A stretch of DNA of 64,000 nucleotides, from the NCBI GenBank assembly GCA_964423875.1, contig CAYRGS010000005.1, positions 1-64,000 of the forward strand. The letters run 5' to 3'. The position numbers and the translations under genes are program-made. Every line of letters begins with the position of its first letter. The stretch's first letter is position 1. Positions 52,801 through 62,140 of this stretch are shown piece after piece. The notes under the pieces are model-generated. The model was not told the origin of the DNA. It made no database searches and worked only from the letters and a program-made list of their open reading frames with translations. The stretch is from CAYRGS01 sp964423875 (GTDB lineage: Bacteria > UBA8248 > JACPRG01 > G963555815).

Positions 52801-53167
52801 CCCCGACCAACCTTCCAAGAATGATCGCCTTTCTGGGGTCCACCAAGTCGATGGGCCGGTACCGATGCTCCCGGATGGTTTCTTCGAGCCATTCGCGATC
52901 CACCGGGGAAAGCGCCCCGATGGCCCCCAACTTTGCGCGCAGGGTGGCGGGGACGGCGTAAGCGAGCCAGGTTGCTTCAGGATCTTTGGAGGCCGTCCAA
53001 AAATTGAGGATGGCGACACGACGGGGGCCTGCCGGCAGAACCAAAGGGCCGCGAGAACTTGCAATCGGAGTCTGATCGGGGAGATTTGGCCCGCAGGCCG
53101 CCGGGAGGATGGAGCAGAAAACCGCAAGGAAATAGAACCGCCACCGATGGACGCTCACGGGTCGCAT
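49847..53167 (-). CDS. TPR-repeat lipoprotein with an N-terminal FlgO/CsgG-like domain
   Basis: 1106 aa. Start at ATG 53167 chosen because a lipoprotein signal follows (FYFLAVFCSILPAACGPN, lipobox Cys); a GTG at 53254 adds 29 unconserved residues. Residues ~45-200 resemble the FlgO/CsgG-type outer-membrane domain (RRVAILNFWTASKDPEATWL, RLVGAEMVVLGELTPFGRGQ). Then come about 20 TPRs; 19 consecutive units are exactly 40 residues each, with consensus RRLGDEAGxAxxLxxMAxIxxxxGRxDEALxLYRESLxxx. The C-terminus has two Cys (SCAGD, SCSKV). A periplasm-facing scaffold for protein-protein contacts is likely. Confidence 0.85.
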   Translation of the reverse strand: MRPVSVHRWRFYFLAVFCSILPAACGPNLPDQTPIASSRGPLVLPAGPRRVAILNFWTASKDPEATWLAYAVPATLRAKLGAIGALSPVDREWLEETIREHRYRPIDLVDPRKAIILGRLVGAEMVVLGELTPFGRGQTFNLQFVDVSTAIAVHTFRVQVEVSSEHALFAGLNRMVNASVETLGRKVEVKKVGTAVVKVAGFPITPKERKLLDAPPARTLETYILRGKALQARQRGDWDEAAVFLEQATKKDATDAAAFAELGLTRMKLADSEGAMDALTRALGLLRERGDEASAARTLSHMARVNEMKNDFKEATRLYGEAFDLLWRLQNHAAAAARILNRLALRQEAKRKLPQARKLFQRALAIQRAVGDAEGTARTLSLMAFSQERRGQHGDTLNLFRQAYQTERRLGNEVAAARLLRHMARSLHRQGNFGEALKLYQRALNLSRRLGDEGAAVGILDHMAFIHHRAGRYDKAASDYRESLAIRRRLGDEAGAAIDLMGIALLYRIQGRNDEALKLYRESLTIWRRLGNVAGVGLSLTGMALIRQGWGQSDEALRLWRESAAIERRLGAAGTAERRRVVTAFFQQVRGSQNEAIEGYRKSLDTLSFLGDEAGLVAAKMGMALIHHREGRYVEAMERYEETLAAQRRLRNEPGVAGILTNMADIRWSQGRDWEALRLYRDSLASRRRLGDQAGVAATLNRMAQIREFQNRFDEALRFLREALALEDRLGDHQGVRYTLNRIADILYRQGRSEEALKLHSDSLNRSRRLGDEKSEAADLNKIARIHEAQGRLDEAIPLRWEALDIHIGIGNAEGIANTNLGLGRAYQKRGWWNEAMESYQEALPISRRLSKEENVTAILMGMAGIHEKWGQLSKALGLYRKTVTLQRRLGNEPGTAEGLRRIVEILETQNRHKEAMNFHREALAIHRRLRDEEGMARSLLGIAIGYQIGGGHEEAMGLYPALLTTFRRFGDQARTARSLMGLALAYEAQGHYKEAIRRYRESLTLMRRVGNRKDAAAILNNLAFIHEAEGRPAKAMRFWCEGLFVSRKRKDMKGSEDFCRMIRWVRKTRPDLSCAGDEAEGSEGSAVPSCSKVSPVQAPLVLQPF

Positions 53168-53386
53168 TCCTCTTGCCTGTAATCTATTGAAAAGACTGAC
53201 CGGAGCGAATGTGGATCCAAGGATGATTGCCTGGGACAGGAATTCCCTGCGCACAGAGGTCGGTCATCGAAAGAGAGAAATCATCGGGGCTCCCAGGATC
53301 ACAACCGCTCAGAAATACGACCCCCCTTGTCTTCCCCATTTAGCCGTCAAGCAAGTCGCCCGGCCCGCTTTTCATGAGAGGGGGCA

Positions 53387-54505
53387 CTAGCCCATCTTCA
53401 ACGGAATGAACGCCGTCGAGTCGGGCCGGTCGGCCGTTCCCTCGCCGATGTTGATCATGCTGATCCGGGTCGCCACCGCGCCGGCCAGCTTCCGGAAGGC
53501 CTCCGCAACAGGGGACTCGGGGTCCGCGTACACGATGGGCCGTCCCTCGTCCCCGTGCTCTCGGATGCGGATATCCAGCGGGACCTCGCCCAGGAAAGGC
53601 ACCTCGTACCGGTCCGCCATCCTCCGTCCCCCGCCGTATCCGAAGATCTCCGAGCGTTCGCCGCAGTGGGGGCAAAGGAAATAGCTCATGTTCTCGATGA
53701 TCCCCAGGATGGGGGTTTCGACCTTGTTGAACATCTGGAGTCCCTTTTTCGCGTCCAACAAGGCGATGTCCTGGGGGGTGGTCACGATGACCGCGCCGGT
53801 GAGGGGAACGCGCTGCGTCAGGGTCAGGTGCGTGTCACCCGTTCCCGGCGGCATGTCCACGACCAGGTAGTCCAGCTCGCCCCAATCCACGCCCTGGATG
53901 AACTGCGTGACCGCCTGCATGACCATCGGTCCGCGCCAGATGATGGGCGTGTCGTCCCGGTCTCCCAGAAGCAGGCCCATGGAGATGACCTTCACGCCGT
54001 AGTTCTGCATGGGGAGGATCCGGTTGCCCTCGGTGACCTTGGGCTGGCCGGCGATGTTCATCATCAGGGGAACGCTTGGCCCGAAGATGTCCGAATCCAT
54101 CAGGCCGACGGCGGCGCCATATTGCGCAAGCGAGAGGGCGATGTTGACCGCGACGGTGGACTTTCCGACGCCGCCCTTTCCGCTGGCGACAGCGATGATG
54201 TTCTTGACCCCCGGGATGGCTTGGCGGTCGGCCGTGGCGCGTCCGGGGGGGACCTGGGCGGTCATCCGCACCGAGGCCCGTTCCACGCCAGCCAGGTCGC
54301 CCACGAGCCTTTCGGCCTGGGCCTGCATCTCTTCCTTGACGGGGCAGGCGGGTGTCGTCAGCTCGATGGTGAACGACACCTCGGAACCGTTGAGACTCAA
54401 ATCCTTGATGAAGCCGAGGGTGACGATGTCCCGGTTCAGGTCGGGATCCTGGATGCCTCGGAGGGCGTCCAACACTTGCTCCTCGGTCACGGATGGGTTG
54501 GCCAT
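53387..54505 (-). CDS. mrp: Mrp/ApbC (NBP35-type) iron-sulfur carrier P-loop ATPase
   Basis: 372 aa from ATG 54505 (GGAGG 9 bases upstream). The N-terminal DUF59/MIP18 domain (EEQVLDALRGIQDPDLNRDI, FTIELTTPACPVKEEM) precedes the deviant Walker A AVASGKGGVGKSTVAVN (107-117), then GLMDSDIFGPSVP, DMPPGTGDTHLTLTQ, and a CPHC pair that bridges an Fe-S cluster in the dimer. It carries and inserts Fe-S clusters in the cytoplasm. Three iterated palindromes lie about 120 bases upstream of the start. Confidence 0.93.
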   Translation of the reverse strand: MANPSVTEEQVLDALRGIQDPDLNRDIVTLGFIKDLSLNGSEVSFTIELTTPACPVKEEMQAQAERLVGDLAGVERASVRMTAQVPPGRATADRQAIPGVKNIIAVASGKGGVGKSTVAVNIALSLAQYGAAVGLMDSDIFGPSVPLMMNIAGQPKVTEGNRILPMQNYGVKVISMGLLLGDRDDTPIIWRGPMVMQAVTQFIQGVDWGELDYLVVDMPPGTGDTHLTLTQRVPLTGAVIVTTPQDIALLDAKKGLQMFNKVETPILGIIENMSYFLCPHCGERSEIFGYGGGRRMADRYEVPFLGEVPLDIRIREHGDEGRPIVYADPESPVAEAFRKLAGAVATRISMINIGEGTADRPDSTAFIPLKMG

Positions 54506-54610
54506 TGCCCCTGTCCTCCAGACTCGCTGACGATGGCCGTCCGGACGGTCGCCGAGCGGCCCATCGATCGAAAAAAGAGACCCACTGAAGAAATTTCGCG
54601 GCGGTCCTGT

Positions 54611-54656
54611 GGTCGGTTGACCCATGGGGTCCGTTGACCCAGGAGTCGGTTGACCC
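54611..54656 (-). promoter_or_regulatory. Three iterated GGTC-N4-GACC palindromes upstream of mrp
   Basis: TGGTCGGTTGACCC, GGGTCCGTTGACCC (54627-54640) and GAGTCGGTTGACCC (54643-54656) recur every 16-17 bases. Helical-turn-scale spacing could form a repressor array, but the motif also belongs to the dispersed family C palindromes. Confidence 0.45.
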
Positions 54657-54790
54657 TCCAGGGCTCCGGAGGATGCGCGCGAATCCCTGAAATCGCCGCG
54701 TCGTCTCCGACGCGGGATGCGTAACACCTGAATTTAAATATTGTGGGGGCCGATTGCAACTCTCCGGGCCGGGCGCGGGTATGCGAGGGG

Positions 54791-56047
<1,257 letters not shown>

Positions 56048-56095
56048 GTTTCAACCTTTCGGTGGATGAAGAAGGGTGAAGGGGAAACAGGCGAC

Positions 56096-57259
56096 TCAGA
56101 GGCCCATGGCGGTCTTTAGATCGGCCGCGCGGTTCGCGAACTCCCATGTGAAATCGGGGTCGTTCCTTCCGAAGTGGCCGTATGCGGCGGTTTTTTGAAA
56201 AATTGGCCGCCGGAGCTTAAGGTAGTCGGTGATCTCCTTGGGTTTCAGCACGAAGACGTCCCGGATGGCCCGGACGGCTTTATCCAGATCGACGCGGCCC
56301 GTTCCAAAGTCGTCGACCAGGATCGAGACCGGATCCGCCACGCCGATGGCGTAAGCAAGCTGAACTTCGCACTTGTCCATCGCCCCGGAGGCCACCATGT
56401 TCTTCGCGATGTGGCGGGCCATGTAGGAGGCGGATCGATCCACCTTGCTGGGGTCCTTGCCGGAGAAGGCGCCGCCGCCGTGGCTGCCGACGCCGCCGTA
56501 GGTGTCGACGATGATCTTCCGGCCGGTCAGTCCGCAGTCCCCCATCGGTCCGCCGGTCACGAAGCGTCCGGTGGGGTTGACGTGATAAGTGATTTTTTCA
56601 TCGTCGAGAAGGGAGGAAGGGATGGTGGGTTTGATGACCTTTTCGATCATGTCCTCACGGATCTCACTCAGGTGAACGTTGTCTCCGTGCTGCGTAGAGA
56701 TGACGACGGTGTCCACCCGAATGGGTTTTCCGTTTTCGTGCTCGACTGTGACCTGACTCTTTCCGTCGGGCCGCAGGTAGGGAATGATGTCTCCCTTGCG
56801 GACTTCGGCCAGTTTCCGGCAGAGCTTGTGGGCGAGCATGATGGGCAGGGGCATCAGCTCTTCGGTCTCGTTCGTGGCGTAGCCGAACATGAGGCCCTGA
56901 TCGCCGGCCCCCTGCTCGTGGTCGGCCGTATCGTCCACGCCCAGGGCGATGTCGGGTGACTGTTCGTCAATCGAGGTCAGGACTGAGCAGGTTTCGTAGT
57001 CGAACCCGTACTTGGCCCGCGTGTAGCCGATCCGGCGGATGGTTTCACGGGCGATCTTCGGAATGTCCACGTATGCGGTTGTGGTGATCTCTCCCGCCAG
57101 GAAAATCAGCCCCGTGGTGACGAGGGTCTCGCAGGCCACGCGTCCCAGCGGGTCGGTTTCATAGATGCCGTCCAAAACCGCGTCGGATATCTGGTCGGAC
57201 ACCTTGTCGGGGTGTCCCTCCGTGACCGACTCGGAGGTAAAGAAAAAATTCGAACTCAC
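56096..57259 (-). CDS. metK: S-adenosylmethionine synthetase
   Basis: 387 aa from GTG 57259 (AAAGGAAG about 10 bases upstream). Makes SAM from methionine and ATP. Motifs: FTSESVTEGHPDKVSDQISD, EQGAGDQGLMFGYATNETEE, GGGAFSGKDPSKVDRSASYM and GHFGRNDPDFTWE at the end. Only 60 bases separate it from the truncated hprK upstream; I see no SAM riboswitch there. Confidence 0.97.
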   Translation of the reverse strand: MSSNFFFTSESVTEGHPDKVSDQISDAVLDGIYETDPLGRVACETLVTTGLIFLAGEITTTAYVDIPKIARETIRRIGYTRAKYGFDYETCSVLTSIDEQSPDIALGVDDTADHEQGAGDQGLMFGYATNETEELMPLPIMLAHKLCRKLAEVRKGDIIPYLRPDGKSQVTVEHENGKPIRVDTVVISTQHGDNVHLSEIREDMIEKVIKPTIPSSLLDDEKITYHVNPTGRFVTGGPMGDCGLTGRKIIVDTYGGVGSHGGGAFSGKDPSKVDRSASYMARHIAKNMVASGAMDKCEVQLAYAIGVADPVSILVDDFGTGRVDLDKAVRAIRDVFVLKPKEITDYLKLRRPIFQKTAAYGHFGRNDPDFTWEFANRAADLKTAMGL

Positions 57260-57319
57260 GGTGATTGTCTTCCTTTCTTTTTCTTGGTTTGACAGGGGAG
57301 CCGCACAGAGAGTCGGCGT

Positions 57320-57673
57320 TCAGCCCGTCCGGTCCAATGCGACGGACGCCCGAGGCGCCGGCGCGGTGAATTCCGAGGAAACGTCCAGTCCCTTGGTGAC
57401 AAAGATGCAGCAAACCGGATAGGCGCAGAAGGTCCGGATCGCGTCGCGCGCGCTCTCTTCGGAGAGCGTCGCCAGGTAGCGGAGCTCTGTTTCGCCGAGG
57501 ACCTGGACGCGCTCGGGATGGAAGTTCTCGTAGAATCCGGAGAAGGCCAGGCTGTACTTCTGGAGGCGGGGATTGGAAAGCGGGTTGTCGAGCGAACGCC
57601 CGCCGGCCACCAATTCGAGGCGCAACGGCTCTTTCTGCTCTTCGAACAGGTCTTTCACCGTGAGCTCAGGCAT
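57320..57673 (-). pseudogene. hprK: HPr kinase/phosphorylase reduced to its N-terminal domain
   Basis: 117 aa. MPELTVKDLFEEQKEPLRLE, NPRLQKYSLAFSGFYENFHP, RVQVLGETELRYLATLSEES and VCCIFVTKGLDVSSEF match the N-terminal domain of HprK, about 310-330 aa when complete. The reading frame ends just before the linker to the kinase domain, and neither the P-loop (GxSGxGKS) nor the HPr-binding loop is found before metK. HprK normally phosphorylates HPr in carbon control. The place after rpoN-hpf is typical. It is either a deletion scar or a retained N-domain protein. Confidence 0.75.
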
Positions 57674-57977
57674 CGGAGGCCATGCTCTCCCCTTGGGCGG
57701 CGAAGCCGCATCCGCTACTTACGCCGCCCCGGCCATGGAAAAACATCATGTTGTTCACCGGGCGCGGACGCCAGGTCTGATCCGGCGCAATAAGTCCAAT
57801 TTGTCCATCTCGCCGGAGAGAGACCACATTAATTTCTTCGGTCAGTGAATGCTGAAAGACGAAGAACGGATATTCATTGGAGGTCGATTAGGGCACGGCC
57901 TCTTCAACCGATATGGGTTTCGCTGGGAGGTGCGAGTTTTTCATGACGGGAGGGGCTTCGCCCAGGCGCGGATGACC
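57674..57977. other. Gap between hpf and truncated hprK, with an unidentified minus-strand reading frame
   Basis: A minus-strand frame open from about 57888 to TGA 57666 overlaps the hprK start by 8 bases (EYPFFVFQHSLTEEINVVSL, then RRDGQIGLIAPD). The overlap looks like translational coupling, but there is no start codon with a ribosome site and I do not recognise the peptide. A PTS EIIA gene is often found here in related operons; this does not match it. Confidence 0.35.
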
Positions 57978-58364
57978 TTACACGGGTTTCTCGTCCGAGG
58001 GGGCGTTCTCACCCGGCTCCCCCTCGGTCTTCGGCTGAGATTTCGCGGTTTCAGACTGCTTCTGATTCTCACGGATTCGTTCCGATCCGATTCGGTCTTT
58101 GTGTTTTTCAATCTGACGGCGGACCTTTTCGACGGAGTTGTCGATGGCGACGAAGAGGTCATGGGCGACATCCTCGCCATGGAATTTGACCCTGTTTCCA
58201 TGAAGGGTGAGTTCGGCGGTTTGCCTGTAATTTTCCACCAGGAGGACGACGTTGGCGGAGACCGGGGGGGCCAACAAACGTTCCAGTCTCCCGACCCGCT
58301 CCTCCACGTGTTCTTTCATCGCTTCGAAGAGTTGAATGTGTCGAGCGGTGATGGCCACCTGCAT
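57978..58364 (-). CDS. hpf: Ribosome hibernation promoting factor (short form)
   Basis: 128 aa. MQVAITARHIQLFEAMKEHV and ERVGRLERL start the fold, and GEDVAHDLFVAIDNSVEKVR with RQIEKHKDRI ends it; a charged, disordered tail follows (residues ~95-128). It binds the 30S decoding region and inactivates ribosomes in stationary phase. It lacks the C-terminal dimerisation domain of long HPF, so it would form 100S particles only with a helper. AAGGAGG precedes the ATG; 63 bases after rpoN. Confidence 0.92.
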   Translation of the reverse strand: MQVAITARHIQLFEAMKEHVEERVGRLERLLAPPVSANVVLLVENYRQTAELTLHGNRVKFHGEDVAHDLFVAIDNSVEKVRRQIEKHKDRIGSERIRENQKQSETAKSQPKTEGEPGENAPSDEKPV

Positions 58365-58427
58365 GTTGCGCCTCCTTCCGGAGCTTCACCCCAACCCTGT
58401 CCGGTCCCACGGGGACTTGGCGCGCTT

Positions 58428-59927
58428 TCACGATTGACCCCAGGCGGTGGGGCGTTGACGTCCGATGACGGTGGGCCGGGTCGAAAGTTTCAAAGGGACC
58501 CGTTTTCGCCTGCTGGCCGGTGGGATTCTCAATTCCTTGCGGTATTTGGTCACGGTCCGCCGCGCGATCTCGACGTTCCGTTTGTTCAGCAGATCGACGA
58601 TCCGCTGATCGGTCAAGGGGTGCTGGGCGTTCTCATCGTCGATCAGCCGGCGGATCTGGTCTTTCACAGAGACCGATGAAGTGCTCTCCCCGAACCGCGA
58701 TTTCAACTCACTGTGAAAGAAGAACTTCAACTCGTAAATGCCCTGGGGCGTGTGCATGTACTTGCCGGTCGTGACACGGCTGACGGTGGATTCGTGCATG
58801 CCGATGTCTAGCGCTACGTCCCGAAGGACCAAGGGCCGGAGGGATTGTATCCCGTGATCGAGAAAATCCCGCTGGAACCGGACGATGCTCCGGGAGACCT
58901 TCATCAGGGTCTGGCGCCGTTGCTCGATGCTCTTGATGAGCCAAAGGGCGGACCGGAGCCGATCTTCCAGGTACTGCCGGCCGTCGCCTGCGGTTTTATT
59001 CCGAAGAAGCGCTCGATAGGTGGAATTGATCCGGAGGCGGGGCATCCCGTCCTCGTTCAGAAAAATCTGGTATTCCTCACCTGGTTCGACCCCGGTCTTA
59101 AGCACGTAGACGTCCGGGTAGACGTACTCGGACCGAGTTTCGTTGAACCGGAAACCCGGCTGGGGGTTCAGGGAGCGGATGAGTCGCGCGATTTCCACCA
59201 CCTCTGAGATCTCCACCCCCAAGGAGCGCGCCACCTTGGGGAGAAAGCGATCTTCCAATTTCTCGAGGTGGTTTTCCAGGATCTCGTCGAGAAGCGGATT
59301 GTAGATCCCCAAGGATTGGACTTGAAGGAGGAGGCATTCCTTGAGGTTTCGCGCCGCGACGCCGGGCGGATCGAAGGTTTGAATGATTTCAAGCGCCTGG
59401 TCCACGTCATCGGGCGTGCTGTCGGTTCCCAGGACGATGTCCTCGACGTCCGTCCTAAAGTAGCCGTCGTCGCTCAGATTCCCGATGATCTGGACGCCCA
59501 CGGGTTTGAGGCGTTCCGGAACCTCCGTCAAAGAGAACTGCCACAAAAGGTGATCGGTGAGGGTTGTTTCTTTGCGAAGCCGGTTTTCCAATGAGGGAAA
59601 CTCGGAGCGGTCCGCTTCGTGGTACCCCATGTCCAGGTCGGAGTCGAAGTAGGACGTCAGGTCTATCTCCGGCTCGCTGGAGTCCGATTCGGTGGAGGCG
59701 GAAGAGAGCTCCGTGCTGCCATTTTCCCATTCCGGCTCGATGTCGTAGCCATCTTCTTCGGCCTGGACATCGTCCAGGAACGGGTTTTCCACCATTTCCT
59801 GGCGAATTTTCAGAATCAGCTCCTGCCGGGTCAGGGGCAGCAGCTTGATGGCCTGCTGAAGCATGGCCGTCATGACCAGCTTCTGACTCAGGTTTTGGAA
59901 TTGACCGAGCCTGGGTCCGATATTCAT
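58428..59927 (-). CDS. rpoN: RNA polymerase sigma-54 factor
   Basis: 499 aa. Region I is Gln/Leu-rich (LGQFQNLSQKLVMTAMLQQA, IKLLPLTRQELILKIRQEMV), followed by an acidic region II (residues ~53-115). The core-binding and -12 domains run to HESTVSRVTTGKYMHTPQGI, and the -24-recognising RpoN box is ARRTVTKYRKELRIPP, in variant form. It directs enhancer-dependent transcription. Full length and apparently intact, between lptB and hpf as usual. Confidence 0.96.
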   Translation of the reverse strand: MNIGPRLGQFQNLSQKLVMTAMLQQAIKLLPLTRQELILKIRQEMVENPFLDDVQAEEDGYDIEPEWENGSTELSSASTESDSSEPEIDLTSYFDSDLDMGYHEADRSEFPSLENRLRKETTLTDHLLWQFSLTEVPERLKPVGVQIIGNLSDDGYFRTDVEDIVLGTDSTPDDVDQALEIIQTFDPPGVAARNLKECLLLQVQSLGIYNPLLDEILENHLEKLEDRFLPKVARSLGVEISEVVEIARLIRSLNPQPGFRFNETRSEYVYPDVYVLKTGVEPGEEYQIFLNEDGMPRLRINSTYRALLRNKTAGDGRQYLEDRLRSALWLIKSIEQRRQTLMKVSRSIVRFQRDFLDHGIQSLRPLVLRDVALDIGMHESTVSRVTTGKYMHTPQGIYELKFFFHSELKSRFGESTSSVSVKDQIRRLIDDENAQHPLTDQRIVDLLNKRNVEIARRTVTKYRKELRIPPASRRKRVPLKLSTRPTVIGRQRPTAWGQS

Positions 59928-60047
59928 GGCGAAATCCCAATTCCCCCGCCTCTTACGTCAATGGACGCAAGAGACCGCTCAATCCGGGCGCGGACGCATG
60001 ACAGGCGCGCCGACTCCGAAAACGCACCGGCGCAGGAGCCTACCGGC

Positions 60048-60800
60048 TCATGTACTCAGAGAGAATCGTTCACCCAGGTAAATATCCCGGGCTTTTTGGC
60101 TATTGGCAATCTTTTCGGGCGATCCGCTCTCGAGCACTTCACCCTCATTGAGGATGTACGCTCGGTCAACGATTTGCAGGGTTTCCCGGACGTTGTGATC
60201 GGTGATGAGAACGCCGATATTTCGGTTCTTAAGCTGGACGACCATGTTCTGGATGTCTCCCACAACGATGGGGTCGATCCCGGCGAAGGGTTCGTCCAGG
60301 AGGATGAACAATGGCGATGTGGAAAGGGCCCTGCAAATCTCGACCCGCCGGCGCTCTCCGCCCGACAGCGAATACCCTTTGTTCATCCGGACATGGTAGA
60401 TGTTTAACTCCTTCATCAGATCCCGGGCCCGTTTATTGCGTTCGTTGCGGCCAAGTCCCTGCGTCTCTAAGATGGCCAAGATGTTCTCCTCGACCGTCAA
60501 CTTCCGGAAGATCGAGGGTTCCTGCGGCAGATAGCTAATCCCCATGCGAGCCCGCATGTACATGGGTTGGTCGGAGATGTCTTTGCCGTTGAGGAGAATC
60601 TTCCCCGAATCGGGGCGCACCAATCCAATGACCATGTAAAAGCTTGTCGTCTTTCCTGCCCCATTCGGACCCAAAAGCCCGACAATTTCTCCGGGATGGA
60701 TCTCGAGGCTGACGTCGTTAACGACCTGTCGGTTTCGATATGACTTTACGAGTCCACGGGTCGCTAGCTGCCCGTTTGGGTTCGGCTGAGCCCTTTCCAT
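60048..60800 (-). CDS. lptB: LPS export ABC transporter ATP-binding protein LptB
   Basis: 250 aa. Walker A LLGPNGAGKTTSFYMV (44-52 core), signature YSLSGGERRRVEICRALS, Walker B FILLDEPFAGIDP, H-loop LITDHNV. It powers LptFG extraction of LPS at the inner membrane. The ATG at 60800 overlaps lptA by 83 bases; the conserved part begins at ATRGLVKSYRNRQVV, so the true start may be a few codons later. 120 bases before rpoN. Confidence 0.95.
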   Translation of the reverse strand: MERAQPNPNGQLATRGLVKSYRNRQVVNDVSLEIHPGEIVGLLGPNGAGKTTSFYMVIGLVRPDSGKILLNGKDISDQPMYMRARMGISYLPQEPSIFRKLTVEENILAILETQGLGRNERNKRARDLMKELNIYHVRMNKGYSLSGGERRRVEICRALSTSPLFILLDEPFAGIDPIVVGDIQNMVVQLKNRNIGVLITDHNVRETLQIVDRAYILNEGEVLESGSPEKIANSQKARDIYLGERFSLST

Positions 60801-61395
60801 TCCCGAGGGCTTGGGACGCTGGTGTCCTCTTGTTATCGGATGAACGGTTGCTTTGATTGCGTTCTTTCTCCTTTGTGGGATACAGGACGACGTCGACGCG
60901 TCGGTTGGAATCCCCCTCTACAATCAACTGGTCGGTTTTCAGGTAAATATTCATCTTGTGGCCGACGATGATGTTGTCGTTTTCCCAAGCCTTGGGGTTG
61001 CCCAACAGGACGATCTTCTGCTCCGCCTCGTAAAAGATCGCTTTGTCCGCGGTGGCGTATTTGGTCCCCCGGCTGATGTCCACCCGGCCGATGGCCTCGA
61101 TTCGATCGATTTTCTCCGTTTTCGGGTTTCGGTAGACCTCGAGGCGGTCGCTGTGAATCACGATGTCCCCCCGGGTGGCCGTCACATTTCCGATAAAATG
61201 AACCCACTGGTTCTTGTTGTCGGCCACCATGCGGTCGGAGACGACATGGATCGGCACGTCGTCTTTCCCGCCTTTTTTCTTGAGAAAGCCCTCGGTGACG
61301 CTTTGGGCGAGCGCCGGCGGCGGGGCCTGGGCGGTAAGCCAGGGCAGAATGGCCGCGAATCCAACCAAAATTTTGACGACCCGAACCAATCTCAT
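60718..61395 (-). CDS. lptA: LPS transport periplasmic protein LptA
   Basis: 225 aa from ATG 61395, which overlaps the lptC stop by 4 bases (ATGA); ATG 61419 is an alternative. Signal peptide RVVKILVGFAAILPWLTAQA. OstA/LptA beta-jellyroll: VPIHVVSDRMVADNKNQWVH, FIGNVTATRGDIVIHSDRLE, YATADKAIFYEAEQKIVLLG, NDNIIVGHKMNIYLKTDQLI. It forms the periplasmic LPS bridge between LptC and LptD. A low-complexity basic tail overlaps lptB. Confidence 0.9.
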   Translation of the reverse strand: MRLVRVVKILVGFAAILPWLTAQAPPPALAQSVTEGFLKKKGGKDDVPIHVVSDRMVADNKNQWVHFIGNVTATRGDIVIHSDRLEVYRNPKTEKIDRIEAIGRVDISRGTKYATADKAIFYEAEQKIVLLGNPKAWENDNIIVGHKMNIYLKTDQLIVEGDSNRRVDVVLYPTKEKERNQSNRSSDNKRTPASQALGNGKGSAEPKRAASDPWTRKVISKPTGR

Positions 61396-61988
61396 TTTCG
61401 ATTTTCCGCGATTCGCCATTCTTTCAGGGCGACGGGCCTCAGGTCGGCCTTCACCTTCCCTTGAAGCCAGAATTGCTGAGTGTCCACCTTGACGCGCAAT
61501 CCCTTGCCGCTGAGCCTCAACGTCTTGCTCGCGATCCATACGGGCTTCTCTGTGATGATCTCCCGTTCTTCGTTGCGCCAGACCAGCTCCTCCGTCCGAA
61601 GCGTGAAGCCATCCTCCGAGACGACTTCTACGTTTCCCCAAATCCGAATATCTTTCTTTGCGTTATCCAGCTCTCCCCCTTCTCCCGTAATGTGTATCGG
61701 TTTTCGGCCCTTCACAAAGACGTTTACGCGAAGGTCTTCAAAGATTGTCTTGCCCTTCTCCCGGTACATCCGCGCCCATTCCGCCTTGAGTTCCCAGGCC
61801 TTGGCTCCCCGCTTGTCTTCGGTCAGGAACACATCCTTGATTCGCAGGTCCGCATCGGTGCCCGATAGCTCGAACCGCTTGGGCATCAGACGCACGGGGT
61901 TGTTGGTTGAAAGGAAGAATGCGACGCTGGCCAGAACAGACCCGATGAGCAAAAGAAGCCAAAAGCGAATGCTCTTTACGTACGACAT
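61392..61988 (-). CDS. lptC: LPS export inner-membrane protein LptC
   Basis: 198 aa with a single N-terminal membrane anchor (FWLLLLIGSVLASVAFFLST), then a periplasmic jellyroll: VFLTEDKRGAKAWELKAEWA, IHITGEGGELDNAKKDIRIW, GNVEVVSEDGFTLRTEELVW. It passes LPS from LptBFG to LptA. First gene of lptC-lptA-lptB-rpoN-hpf; 152 bases separate it from tsaE. Confidence 0.9.
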   Translation of the reverse strand: MSYVKSIRFWLLLLIGSVLASVAFFLSTNNPVRLMPKRFELSGTDADLRIKDVFLTEDKRGAKAWELKAEWARMYREKGKTIFEDLRVNVFVKGRKPIHITGEGGELDNAKKDIRIWGNVEVVSEDGFTLRTEELVWRNEEREIITEKPVWIASKTLRLSGKGLRVKVDTQQFWLQGKVKADLRPVALKEWRIAENRK

Positions 61989-62140
61989 TGAACAAAAAGC
62001 TCCTCTCTCGCCTTTTATGGCACAAAGATTGAGTAGTGTAAAGGCGCAAAGGCTCTGTTGGATAAGGCGTTGCGGCTCGGGTGAAAGGAAGCAATGTGGT
62101 GCGAATCCCCCTTATCTACGACTCCCGGGTGTTGATGATT

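Noticed and set aside
56048..56095. SAH riboswitch before ahcY
   Set aside because: The 48-base gap is too short and shows no fitting structure.
57260..57319. SAM riboswitch before metK
   Set aside because: Only 60 bases are available, without the paired regions and conserved core of known SAM riboswitches.
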